Origin: Kaistia hirudinis
GTDB taxonomy: Bacteria > Pseudomonadota > Alphaproteobacteria > Rhizobiales > Kaistiaceae
Assembly (NCBI RefSeq): GCF_014196455.1
Contig: NZ_JACIDS010000003.1
Span: 964,167-1,028,166, forward strand
Reading direction: 5' to 3'
Length of the DNA: 64,000 bases
Shown here: positions 29,287-39,874 of the stretch, one piece after another
Position numbering within the stretch: the first letter of the stretch is position 1
How the letters are laid out: every line of letters begins with the position of its first letter
Position numbers and translations under genes: made by a program
Notes under the pieces: generated by a model
Seen by the model: only the letters and a program-made list of their open reading frames with translations
Databases searched by the model: none
What the model was told of the DNA's origin: nothing

Positions 29287-31805
29287 ACCGGGCCGCGTTG
29301 CTGCCGCTCCGCTTTGCCCTGCGCGAACTTCGCGGCGGTCTCCGCGGCTTTGTCGTCTTCCTCGCCTGCATCGCGCTCGGCGTCGCGGCGATCGCGTCCG
29401 TCGGCTCGGTGTCGCAATCCATGACCGAGGGAATCGAGCGCGAGGGCCGTGCGATCCTCGGCGGCGACGTCGCCTTCACGCTCGTCCAGCGCCAGGCGAG
29501 CGCCGCGGAGCGCGCCTTCCTTGAATCGAAGGGCGCCGTCTCGGAGATCGCCTCGGTGCGCGGCATGGCGCGCCGGGCGGACGGTTCGGACCAGACGCTG
29601 GTCGAAGTGAAGGCCGTGGACGGCGCCTATCCGCTCTATGGCAGCGTCGTCACGGCGGGCGGCGGCGGCCTCTCGCCCGCGGTGCCCCTCGACGCCCTGG
29701 CTGACGAGGAACTCTTCACGCGCCTTGGCTTGAAGGCTGGCGATTCGATCGGGCTCGGCGCGGCCACGCTGCGCCTTGCCGGCGTGATCGCGACGGAACC
29801 GGATAAGCTCGCGACCGGCCTCGGCTTCGGCCCGCGCCTGCTGGTCAGCCGCGCGGCGCTCGATGCTTCCGCGCTCGTGCAGCCCGGCAGCCTCGTGCAG
29901 TGGGGTTATCGTGTGAAGCTCCCCGAAGGCGTCGACCCGGGCAAGGTGGTCGAGGCCGCCAAGGCGGCGTTTCCCGATGCCGGCTGGCAGATCCGCACGC
30001 GCGACGACGCGTCGCCCGGCCTTCGCCGCAGCATCGACCAGTTCACGCAATATCTGACACTTGTCGGCCTCGCGGCTCTGGTCGTCGGCGGCGTCGGCGT
30101 TGGCAATGCCGTCGCGGCCTTCGTCGAACGCAAGCGCGGCGTCATCGCGACCTTGCGTTCGATCGGCGCCGCCTCGCGCTTCGTCGTCGCGCTCTATCTG
30201 ACCGAGATCATGATCATCGCCGCCGTCGGCGTGGTGATCGGTATGGTCCTCGGCGCGCTCGTACCGGTCGTCGCGATCCAGTTCCTCGCCGATGTGCTGC
30301 CGGTCGGCGCCGAAAGCGGCGTCTACCCCGGCGCGCTCGCCACGGCGGCGCTCTATGGCTTCGTGACGGCGCTCGCCTTCGCCCTGCTGCCGCTCGGCCG
30401 CATCCCGGATGTGGCGCCGGCCTCGCTCTTCCGCGATTCGTCCGGCATCGAGCGCGGACGCGCGCGCCTCGGCTTTCTCGCCGGCGCGCTCGGCTCGGGC
30501 GCGGTGCTGGCGGGCCTTGCCGTGTTGCTCGCCTATGACCGGCGCATCGCGCTCATCTTCGTCGGGGCCATCGCCGCGGCGTTCATTGTGCTGCGCCTCG
30601 TGGGCTGGCTGGTGACGGTCGCAGCCCGCCATGCGCCGCGCATCCCGCTACTGCCGCTCCGCTATGCCGTCGGCAATCTGCACCGGCCCGGCGCGCTCAC
30701 CTATTCGGTGATGCTCTCGCTCGGCCTCGGGCTCGCGCTCATCGTCACGCTGGCGCTGATCGACGGCAGCCTGCAGCGGCAGTTGAAGAGCTCGATGCCC
30801 GACAATGGCCCGAGCTTCTTCTTCCTCGATGTCCAGAAGGACGCGATCGCCCCCTTCACAACCTTCCTCGCCGAAAAGGCGCCGGGCGCCGCGATCGAGA
30901 GCGTGCCCATGCTGCGGGGGCGGATCACGCGCGTGAATGATGTGCCCTCCGACCAGGTGAAGCCATCAGCCGATTCAGCCTGGGTGCTGCAAGGCGATCG
31001 CGGCGTCACCTTCTCCGCGACGCTGCCGAAGAATTCGCGCCTCGTCGAAGGCACCTGGTGGCCGGACGGGCAGACGGGCGAGCCGCTCGTCTCGATCGAG
31101 GCAGGCGTCGCGCGCGGGCTCGGGCTGAAGCTCGGCGACACGATCACGGTGAACGTGCTGGGGCGCCAGATCACGGCCAAGATCGCCAATCTCCGCCAGG
31201 TCGACTGGGAGAGCCTCGCGATCAATTTCGTGCTGGTGTTCTCGCCCTCGACTTTCGCCGGCGCCCCCTATTCGGTGCTCACGACGCTGGCGCTGCCGGG
31301 CGCGCCCGACCCATCGCACGAGGCGGCGCTGATGCGCGATGTCGGCAAGGCGTTCCCGACGGTGACGGCGATCCGTGTGCGCGAGGCGCTCGACCGTGTC
31401 TCGTCGATCCTCGAGCAGCTCATGGTCGCGATCCGCGCCGCCTCCTCGGTCGCGCTCGCCGCCGCCGTGCTCGTGCTGGCCGGCGCCCTCGCGGCGGGCT
31501 TGCAGGGGCGGCTCCGCGACACCGTCGTGCTGAAGACGCTGGGCGCGACGCGCCGCCAATTGCTGCTCGCCTTCGGCTTCGAATACGGGCTGCTCGGGCT
31601 CGCCGCCGCGATCTTCGGCGTCGGCGTCGGCTCGCTCGCCGCCTTCGCCGTCGTGGCCGGCGTCATGAAGCAGAGCTTCACCTTCTCCGCGCTCGAAGCG
31701 GTCCTCGCCGCGCTCGTCGCGGTGCTGTTGACCGTGCTTCTCGGCCTCGCCGGGACATGGCGCCTCCTCGGGCGCAAGGCCGCGCCCTATCTGAGAAACC
31801 TCTAG
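29283..31805 (+). CDS. ybbP: FtsX-like ABC permease (YbbP-like)
   Basis: An 840-residue permease with the duplicated MacB/FtsX layout: a membrane helix near 20-40, a large periplasmic domain, three helices about 260-370, further central helices about 400-500, a second periplasmic domain, and three C-terminal helices about 715-830. FtsX signatures are VERKRGVIATLRSIGA in the first half and LRDTVVLKTLGATRRQLLLAF in the second. It partners the preceding ATPase. With tesA it forms a conserved envelope module; substrate unknown, with lipid extraction the usual suggestion. Confidence 0.92.
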   Translation: MNRAALLPLRFALRELRGGLRGFVVFLACIALGVAAIASVGSVSQSMTEGIEREGRAILGGDVAFTLVQRQASAAERAFLESKGAVSEIASVRGMARRADGSDQTLVEVKAVDGAYPLYGSVVTAGGGGLSPAVPLDALADEELFTRLGLKAGDSIGLGAATLRLAGVIATEPDKLATGLGFGPRLLVSRAALDASALVQPGSLVQWGYRVKLPEGVDPGKVVEAAKAAFPDAGWQIRTRDDASPGLRRSIDQFTQYLTLVGLAALVVGGVGVGNAVAAFVERKRGVIATLRSIGAASRFVVALYLTEIMIIAAVGVVIGMVLGALVPVVAIQFLADVLPVGAESGVYPGALATAALYGFVTALAFALLPLGRIPDVAPASLFRDSSGIERGRARLGFLAGALGSGAVLAGLAVLLAYDRRIALIFVGAIAAAFIVLRLVGWLVTVAARHAPRIPLLPLRYAVGNLHRPGALTYSVMLSLGLGLALIVTLALIDGSLQRQLKSSMPDNGPSFFFLDVQKDAIAPFTTFLAEKAPGAAIESVPMLRGRITRVNDVPSDQVKPSADSAWVLQGDRGVTFSATLPKNSRLVEGTWWPDGQTGEPLVSIEAGVARGLGLKLGDTITVNVLGRQITAKIANLRQVDWESLAINFVLVFSPSTFAGAPYSVLTTLALPGAPDPSHEAALMRDVGKAFPTVTAIRVREALDRVSSILEQLMVAIRAASSVALAAAVLVLAGALAAGLQGRLRDTVVLKTLGATRRQLLLAFGFEYGLLGLAAAIFGVGVGSLAAFAVVAGVMKQSFTFSALEAVLAALVAVLLTVLLGLAGTWRLLGRKAAPYLRNL

Positions 31806-31945
31806 GGCGGCAGGCACGCTTCGTTTAGGATTGCGGCGATGTAATGTGCCGCACTCTTGCGCCTAGAGGTGGCGGAGGCCATATCGCGGGTGATCCCGCC
31901 ATTGGCTGCATGGGCAGGCGTGGGCGGATTTCGGAGAGGATTTCG

Positions 31946-32698
31946 ATGGCAGATTTCGACAGGCGCGTTTCACCGTTTGGCGCGGCCCGTGCCGAAACCG
32001 GTGTTATCGACCAGGGCCTGCGCAGCTACATGCTGCAGGTCTATAATTACATGGCGATCGGGCTTCTGATCACCGGTGCCGCATCGATCGGCATGTTCAA
32101 GCTGGCCTTCGTCGACACCGGCGCAGGCATTGCGCGGACGGCTCTCGGCGATGCGCTGTTCAGCGGCCCGATGCTCTGGGTCGTCATGCTGGCGCCCTTC
32201 GCGCTGGTGCTGGTGCTGTCCTTCGGCATCCAGAAGATGTCGGTCGCGACCGCGCAGCTGACCTTCTGGGTCTATTCGGCGCTGATGGGCCTTTCGCTCA
32301 CGACGATCTTCGTCGTCTACACGGCGCAGTCGATCACCCAGGTGTTCTTCATCACCGCGGCGACCTTCGGCGCGATGAGCCTCTATGGCTACACGACCAA
32401 GCGTGACCTGACGGGCTTCGGCTCGTTCCTGTTCATGGGCCTGATCGGCATCATCATCGCCTCGATCGTCAACATGTTCATCGGATCGTCGGCCCTCGGC
32501 TTCGCGATCTCGATCCTCGGCGTGCTCATCTTCGTCGGCCTCACCGCCTACGACACGCAGAAGATCAAGGAGATGTACTCGGTCAACGACGACAGCACGC
32601 TGGCCGGCCGCAAGGCGATCATGGGCGCGCTGACGCTCTATCTCGACTTCATCAACCTGTTCCTGATGCTGCTCCGCCTGTTCGGCGACCGCCGCTGA
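31946..32698 (+). CDS. Bax inhibitor-1 (YccA/YbhL) family membrane protein
   Basis: A 250-residue protein with seven predicted membrane helices and the BI-1 signature near the C-terminus, ILGVLIFVGLTAYDTQKIKEMY, with the conserved Asp-Thr-Gln. The soluble N-terminus (MADFDRRVSPFGAARAETGVID) is typical of alphaproteobacterial members. Bacterial BI-1 proteins are proposed calcium leak channels or FtsH modulators. GGAGAGG about 7 bases before the ATG fixes the start at 31946. A strong intrinsic terminator follows. Confidence 0.93.
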   Translation: MADFDRRVSPFGAARAETGVIDQGLRSYMLQVYNYMAIGLLITGAASIGMFKLAFVDTGAGIARTALGDALFSGPMLWVVMLAPFALVLVLSFGIQKMSVATAQLTFWVYSALMGLSLTTIFVVYTAQSITQVFFITAATFGAMSLYGYTTKRDLTGFGSFLFMGLIGIIIASIVNMFIGSSALGFAISILGVLIFVGLTAYDTQKIKEMYSVNDDSTLAGRKAIMGALTLYLDFINLFLMLLRLFGDRR

Positions 32699-32719
32699 TC
32701 GGATCAACAGGGTTTGAGG

Positions 32720-32748
32720 AAAGGGCGCGGCCAAGGCTGCGCCCTTTT
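32720..32748 (+). terminator. Intrinsic terminator of the BI-1 gene
   Basis: AAAGGGCGCGGC pairs with GCTGCGCCCTTT (one G-U) around CAAG, followed by TTTTCGTTT. It begins 22 bp after the stop codon. Confidence 0.85.
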
Positions 32749-32771
32749 CGTTTGCGCTGGCCGTTCCCGGG

Positions 32772-33314
32772 ATGTCGATGAGCCGCGAGACCGTTTCGAT
32801 CCGCCCCGTCCGTGATGCCGACTTGGCGGCGATCACGGCGATCTATGGCCTGAGCGTCGCGACGGGCACGGCGAGCTTCGAGCTCGAGCCGCCCGATCTC
32901 GACGAGATGCGCCGCCGCCGCGACACGCTGCTTGCGGGCGGCTTTCCCTATCTCGTCGCGGAGGCGGAGGAGGGCATCCTCGGCTACGCCTATGCCGGGC
33001 CTTACCGGCCCCGACCCGCTTATCGCGCAACCGTCGAGGATTCGATCTATCTGGCCGCAGCGGCGCAGGGCAGGGGGATCGGACGGCTGCTTCTCGCGGC
33101 GCTGATCGAAGCGGCCGAGGCCGGCGGCTTCCGCCAGATGGTCGCGGTGATCGGCGACAGCCGGCACCAGGCCTCCATCCGCCTGCATGCCGCGCTTGGC
33201 TTTCGGCTCGTCGGCATCCTGGAAAATGTCGGCTTCAAGCACGGGCGCTGGCTCGACAGCGTGCTGATGCAGCGCAGCCTCGGGTCCGGCGCAGAGGAGC
33301 CGCCGACCCGCTGA
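32772..33314 (+). CDS. GNAT N-acetyltransferase (phosphinothricin acetyltransferase-like)
   Basis: A 180-residue GNAT enzyme. It has the opening IRPVRDADLAAITAIYGLSV, the strand pair YLVAEAEEGILGYAYAGPYRPRPAYRATVEDSIYL characteristic of the Pat/Bar branch, the acetyl-CoA loop AQGRGIGRLLL and the C-terminal HAALGFRLVGILENVGFKHGRWLDSVLMQ. Such proteins acetylate small amines, including phosphinothricin or methionine derivatives; the natural substrate is not readable. The start is at 32772, or two codons later at 32778. The stop abuts the DUF2794 stop tail to tail. Confidence 0.9.
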   Translation: MSMSRETVSIRPVRDADLAAITAIYGLSVATGTASFELEPPDLDEMRRRRDTLLAGGFPYLVAEAEEGILGYAYAGPYRPRPAYRATVEDSIYLAAAAQGRGIGRLLLAALIEAAEAGGFRQMVAVIGDSRHQASIRLHAALGFRLVGILENVGFKHGRWLDSVLMQRSLGSGAEEPPTR

Positions 33315-33695
33315 TCAGGGCTCGACGAGCTTCAGCTGCTTCTCGAGCACGGTGAGAACCTGCCTGAGATCATGGCCGCGCTTCATGATGTAGCCGCCGG
33401 CCGCGATCACCGAATAGGTGCCTTGCCGGCGGGCGAGCGCAGGGTCCTTCTCGACTCGGAAAAGCGGCATCTCGGCGGTGCGGCGGAAGATCGAAAACAC
33501 CGCCCGATCCTTCAGATGGTCGATCGCATAGTCGCGCCATTCGCCGGCCGCGACCATGCGGCCATAGACGCGGAGGATCAGGTTGAGCTCGTGGCGGTCG
33601 AACGCGACATAGCGGGGCGCCGCGGCCGGCCGCGCGGCGGCGAGGGCGACCAGCTGCGCGCCGCTGCCCGATATCTCCTCCTCGCTCTCCGCCAA
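33315..33695 (-). CDS. DUF2794 family protein
   Basis: A 126-residue protein of a small family restricted largely to alphaproteobacteria, with no known function. After an acidic start (MAESEEEISGSG) the conserved part runs from VAFDRHELNLILRVYGRMVAAGEWRDYAIDHL to the end and looks like a compact alpha/beta domain with basic patches. The start is a TTG at 33695, chosen because a perfect AGGAGG lies 5 bases upstream. It faces the structured non-coding gap before accA. Confidence 0.85.
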   Translation of the reverse strand: MAESEEEISGSGAQLVALAAARPAAAPRYVAFDRHELNLILRVYGRMVAAGEWRDYAIDHLKDRAVFSIFRRTAEMPLFRVEKDPALARRQGTYSVIAAGGYIMKRGHDLRQVLTVLEKQLKLVEP

Positions 33696-33877
33696 GGGCG
33701 CCTCCTTTGGTCCGGTTCGCGACCGCCGTCATAGAGCTGTCATGATCGCCCCGAAGTGGGCCGCTGGCAAGGCGTGGAGCGTGCCTGCGCATCGCCCCGA
33801 GGAGCGCCGGCGGCTTCACGAAGGCGTGATGCCTCTTCCGGATATTTCATTGTTTCGCCCTTTTTCGGCCCGGCACC

Positions 33878-34107
33878 AGCCTCATTGCAGGCTCATCTTC
33901 GGATCATGGTTTCAGACGGTCCGGTTTGGCTGGAACTTCGGAATTTCTCAGCCCCCCAGCCCCCCGGGGTTCATGGCTGAACCGGACCACCTTCTGACCA
34001 TCGGGCGGCAGAGTAGCGTCGTCCGTTGTCGACCTCCCTGGGACGCGCGTGATCCCCCGAACGCCGTCCCATCGACAAGAACGCGCGCCCTCGTGGCGCG
34101 CTTTTTG
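33878..34107 (+). ncRNA. Candidate structured small RNA (or accA leader) with intrinsic terminator
   Basis: The 544-bp gap between DUF2794 and accA has no supported gene but contains ordered complementary segments. AGCCT-N6-AGGCT is at 33878-33893. GGTCCGGTT (33918-33926) pairs exactly with AACCGGACC (33980-33988), enclosing CAGCC/GGCTG (33949-33953 and 33975-33979). A longer helix has TTGTCGA (34026-34032) with TCGACAA (34072-34078), TGGGACG (34039-34045) with CGTCCCA (34065-34071), and GCGT with ACGC inside. One strand of this helix bulges CCTCCC at 34033-34038, an anti-Shine-Dalgarno-like sequence. A terminator follows directly. This is best read as a trans-acting small RNA; a terminated accA leader is the alternative. 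The 5' end is unknown. Confidence 0.5.
34083..34106 (+). terminator. Intrinsic terminator ending the candidate RNA upstream of accA
   Basis: GCGCGCC (34083-34089) pairs perfectly with GGCGCGC (34095-34101) around CTCGT, followed by TTTTT. It is 133 bp upstream of the accA ATG and follows no open gene on its strand, so it must end a non-coding transcript or attenuate accA. A TTGACA at 34145-34150 downstream could serve as the -35 of accA's own promoter, though its -10 is poor. Confidence 0.75.
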
Positions 34108-34239
34108 TCGTTTGGGGGCAGTTTTGCCTTCGGGGTCCTTTGGCTTGACACCGCAGGGGCTTGCGGCCAGTGTGCGCCGCGCTCGGGGGCGGCCGTACCG
34201 CCGGACCCGGCACCCTTGGTGTCCGGCTCGCAGGTCTGG

Positions 34240-35193
34240 ATGATAACCTTTCTCGAATTCGAAAAGCCGGTCGCCGACCTCCAGGGCAAGGTCCAGGAGT
34301 TGCGCGCGCTCGGCGAAAGCGGCAATGCCGTCGCGATCGGCGAAGAGATCGCCAAGCTGGAGGCCAAGGCCGCGCAGGCCCTCGCCGACATCTATGCGAA
34401 GCTGACGCCGTGGCAGAAGACGCAGGTCGCCCGTCACCCCGATCGGCCGCATTTCGTCGATTATGCGGAGCGCCTGTTCACCGATTTCACGCCTTTGGCC
34501 GGTGATCGCAAGTTCGGCGAGGACAAGGCGGTCCTGGCCGGCTTTGGCCGCTTCCGTGATCGTCCCGTCGCCATCGTCGGCCAGGAAAAGGGCCACGACA
34601 CGGAGACGCGCCTCAAGCACAATTTCGGCATGGCGCGGCCCGAGGGCTATCGCAAGGCGATCCGCATCATGGAACTCGCCGAGCGCTTCGACCTGCCGCT
34701 GATCACGCTGGTCGATACGGCCGGCGCCTTTCCGGGCATCGAGGCGGAGGAGCGCGGCCAGGCCGAGGCGATCGCCCGTTCGACCGAAGCGGCGCTCGCG
34801 CTCGCGGCGCCGAGCGTTTCGGTGATCATCGGCGAGGGCGGCTCCGGCGGCGCGATCGCGATCGCGACGGCGAGCCGCGTGCTCATGCTGGAGCATTCGA
34901 TCTACAGCGTGATCTCGCCGGAAGGCGCGGCATCGATCCTGTGGCGCGACGCGACGCGGGCGCAGGATGCGGCGACCAACATGAAGATCACCGCGCAGGA
35001 TCTCTACCGCTTCGGCGTGATCGACCAGATCGTGTCCGAGCCGCTCGGTGGCGCGCATCGCGATCCGAATGTCGCGATCGATGCGGTGGGTGACGCGATC
35101 GCCGCCTCGCTTGCCTCGCTCTCCGGTCTCTCCGGCGCCGATCTGAAGCGCCAGCGCCGGGAGAAGTTCCTTGCGATCGGCCGGAGCCTTTGA
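34240..35193 (+). CDS. accA: Acetyl-CoA carboxylase carboxyltransferase subunit alpha
   Basis: A 317-residue carboxyltransferase alpha subunit that, with AccD, moves the carboxyl group from biotin to acetyl-CoA in the first step of fatty-acid synthesis. It begins MITFLEFEKPVADLQGKVQEL with the family's helical N-terminus. It contains GHDTETRLKHNFGMARPEGYRKA, LITLVDTAGAFPGIEAEERGQAEAIA, the oxyanion loops EGGSGGAIAI, and EHSIYSVISPEGAASILW. The start at 34240 matches relatives; the open frame back to 33742 passes through the structured RNA region and is false. A stem TTCCGCCG/CGGCGGAA (35199-35206, 35237-35244) and CGCGTC-CCTA-GACGCG then GCCGCTTTT at 35253-35277 follow the stop and may terminate it. 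Confidence 0.97.
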   Translation: MITFLEFEKPVADLQGKVQELRALGESGNAVAIGEEIAKLEAKAAQALADIYAKLTPWQKTQVARHPDRPHFVDYAERLFTDFTPLAGDRKFGEDKAVLAGFGRFRDRPVAIVGQEKGHDTETRLKHNFGMARPEGYRKAIRIMELAERFDLPLITLVDTAGAFPGIEAEERGQAEAIARSTEAALALAAPSVSVIIGEGGSGGAIAIATASRVLMLEHSIYSVISPEGAASILWRDATRAQDAATNMKITAQDLYRFGVIDQIVSEPLGGAHRDPNVAIDAVGDAIAASLASLSGLSGADLKRQRREKFLAIGRSL

Positions 35194-35315
35194 CACGATT
35201 CCGCCGGGGTTTCCGGTCATTGTGACCGCGTCGATTCGGCGGAACCGGCCAGCGCGTCCCTAGACGCGGCCGCTTTTCCGGCAATCACGTTGCAGGCGAT
35301 GCTCGAGGGATATTC

Positions 35316-36491
35316 ATGGCGGCGTCCGGACTGATCGCTCGCATCTGTCGCGGATTGCTGCTGATCGCGGCGCTCGGCTTGCTCGCGGCCTGCCAGGAAT
35401 CCGGCATTCCGAAGGACCAGCGGCCGGTCCCGGCGAAGCTCGCTGCCAAGATGCAGCAGCTCGACATGGATCCGAAGGCGCCGATCTATATCCGCTCCTT
35501 CAAGGAAAGCTCCGAATTCGAAGTCTGGAAGCAGAAGCGCGACGGCCAGTACGCGCTGCTCTCGACCTATTCGATCTGCAAATGGTCCGGCAAGCTCGGC
35601 CCGAAGATCAAGGAGGGCGATCGGCAGGCCCCCGAGGGCTTCTATACGATCACGCCCGGGCAGATGAACCCGAAGTCGAGCTATTATCTGTCGTTCAATA
35701 TCGGCTTCCCCAACGCCTATGATCGCGCGCTCGGCCGCACCGGCACCAATCTGATGGTGCACGGCGCCTGCTCGTCGGCGGGCTGCTATTCGATGACCGA
35801 CGAGGCCGCTGGCGAGATTTATGCGCTGGCCCGGGATTCCTTCCTTGGCGGCCAGCGCTCGTTCGAGGTGCACCTCTATCCCTTCCGGATGACCCCGGAA
35901 AACATGGCCAAGCACCGCAACGACCCGAACTTCGAGTTCTGGGTCATGCTGAAGCAGGGCAGCGACCACTTCGAGGTCATGCGCAAGCCGCCCCAGGTCG
36001 CCGTCTGCGGCAAGCGCTATGTCTTCGACGTCAGTTCCGGCGGCATCCCGCTCGACGCGTCGGCGCCGTGCCCGCCCTTGTCCATGCCGGAATGGCTGGA
36101 TGCGGCGGTGAAGCAGAAGCAGATGAAGGACGACGCCGCGTTCCAGATCGCCTCGGTCAAGTATCAGGCCGATGAGCAGAAGGCCGCGGCGGACGCGCAG
36201 AAGAAGGCGACGGCCGACCAGGTCGCGGCGGCCAAGGCTGCGGGCGCCCCGGTGGCTGCGGCTCCGGCCGACGGTTCAGTCGCCGCAGCGGCGCCTGGCG
36301 CGGCTGCCGTGGCGACGGTCGACGAGGCCTCGGCGGCGGCGCTGTCGGTGCCCGTCGAGGGCGTTCCGGCACCGGGCGTCCCCCTGCCGACGCCATCGCC
36401 GCTGCGCGCCATCGTGGCACCGGCCGAGCCGCCGCCGGCCAAGCCCGGCTTCTGGAACAATATGAAGAAGAAGCTCTCGCTGCAGGGCTGA
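35316..36491 (+). CDS. YkuD/L,D-transpeptidase-family lipoprotein (YafK-like)
   Basis: A 391-residue predicted lipoprotein. The signal ends LLAAC with Cys26 lipidated. The catalytic YkuD-type domain spans about 55-235 with PEGFYTITPGQMNPKSSYYLSFNIGFPN and MVHGACSSAGCYSM, giving His149 and the nucleophile Cys157, close to E. coli YafK/DpaA, which cleaves the link between peptidoglycan and Braun's lipoprotein. The C-terminal 120 residues are an Ala/Pro/Lys-rich low-complexity tail (KAAADAQKKATADQVAAAKA) that could span or bind the cell wall. Whether it forms or hydrolyses crosslinks cannot be told from sequence. Confidence 0.87.
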   Translation: MAASGLIARICRGLLLIAALGLLAACQESGIPKDQRPVPAKLAAKMQQLDMDPKAPIYIRSFKESSEFEVWKQKRDGQYALLSTYSICKWSGKLGPKIKEGDRQAPEGFYTITPGQMNPKSSYYLSFNIGFPNAYDRALGRTGTNLMVHGACSSAGCYSMTDEAAGEIYALARDSFLGGQRSFEVHLYPFRMTPENMAKHRNDPNFEFWVMLKQGSDHFEVMRKPPQVAVCGKRYVFDVSSGGIPLDASAPCPPLSMPEWLDAAVKQKQMKDDAAFQIASVKYQADEQKAAADAQKKATADQVAAAKAAGAPVAAAPADGSVAAAAPGAAAVATVDEASAAALSVPVEGVPAPGVPLPTPSPLRAIVAPAEPPPAKPGFWNNMKKKLSLQG

Positions 36492-36600
36492 CGCGGCGTA
36501 GCGGGCTTCGCGGTCGAGCATCATCGGCTGCGCTGGAACTGCCGCGCTTCGATGGGGCGGGCCGCCTGGGGCTCTGGCTCTCGGGCGCCATCGCCGCCCT

Positions 36601-36712
36601 GCCATGGCCGGGGTTGACCCGGCCATCCAGTCTTCCCGCCTGTCGTTTCGTCGAGTACTAGCTGCTGCTCCAAGCAAGAGAGTCTGGATTGCCGGGTCGA
36701 GCCCGGCAGTAA
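36601..36712. repeat. Pair of REP-like palindromes between ldt and secA (BIME-like)
   Basis: Unit 1 is ATGGCCGGG-GTTGA-CCCGGCCAT at 36604-36626, a perfect 9-bp stem, flanked by CCAG. Unit 2 is TGCCGGG-TCGAG-CCCGGCA at 36690-36708, flanked by CTGGAT. The flanks are inverted relative to each other (ATCCAG after unit 1, CTGGAT before unit 2), the head-to-head layout of bacterial interspersed mosaic elements. The remainder of the 367-bp gap 36492-36858 shows no gene; a terminator follows. Confidence 0.65.
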
Positions 36713-36784
36713 CAGGGAGCAACGGCCATAGCCCTGTGGTCAGGCTCATCGGCGACGGCTGCTGCTAGTCGAACCCAGAAAGCA

Positions 36785-36819
36785 AAATGCCCGGCACGGG
36801 CAATCCGTACCGGGCATTT
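36785..36819 (-). terminator. Terminator of secA
   Basis: AAATGCCCGG pairs with CCGGGCATTT, with a further ACGG/CCGT pairing inside. On the minus strand the stem is followed by TTGCTTTC, giving a T-rich tail. It lies 40 bp beyond the secA stop, and could also stop transcripts coming from the lipoprotein gene. Confidence 0.75.
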
Positions 36820-36858
36820 CGTGTGTCGATAGTCAGGCTGTGACGGACCCGCCTCGCG

Positions 36859-39576
<2,718 letters not shown>

Positions 39577-39721
39577 GGCGTTATCCTTGATATTGTAACG
39601 GCGCCACCCGTCCGTTCTGGGACGAAGCCGCGCCTGCTTCGTAACAGGCTCTCGGGCCGGAAACCGTGGGAAGCGCCGTCACCTCGGTCATCAACAGCGT
39701 TCTGGACGCCGAGACCCGAGA

Positions 39722-39750
39722 CAGATAAGAGGGGGCACCCAGGATGTCAA
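39722..39750 (-). promoter_or_regulatory. Predicted sigma-70 promoter of secA
   Basis: On the minus strand TTGACA (39745-39750) and TATCTG (39722-39727) are exactly 17 bp apart. Transcription would start near 39715, leaving a leader of about 139 bases before the secA ATG, long enough for regulation of the SecM/VemP kind, although I see no obvious arrest peptide in it. Confidence 0.6.
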
Positions 39751-39874
39751 CGTGGCCCCGGACCCGCCGGCAGGCCCGAGAATGCAGCAACTGCAAGGAA
39801 TCCGGGACGCTCCGGCCGCATCGGTCCGGGCCTCCCCGAACTACCCAGCGTCTGTAACGGAACAGGACAAATCG

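Noticed and set aside
33742..34239. N-terminal extension of AccA by 166 codons
   Set aside because: It passes through an intrinsic terminator and RNA-like helices, and the family start MITFLEFEKPV fits at 34240.
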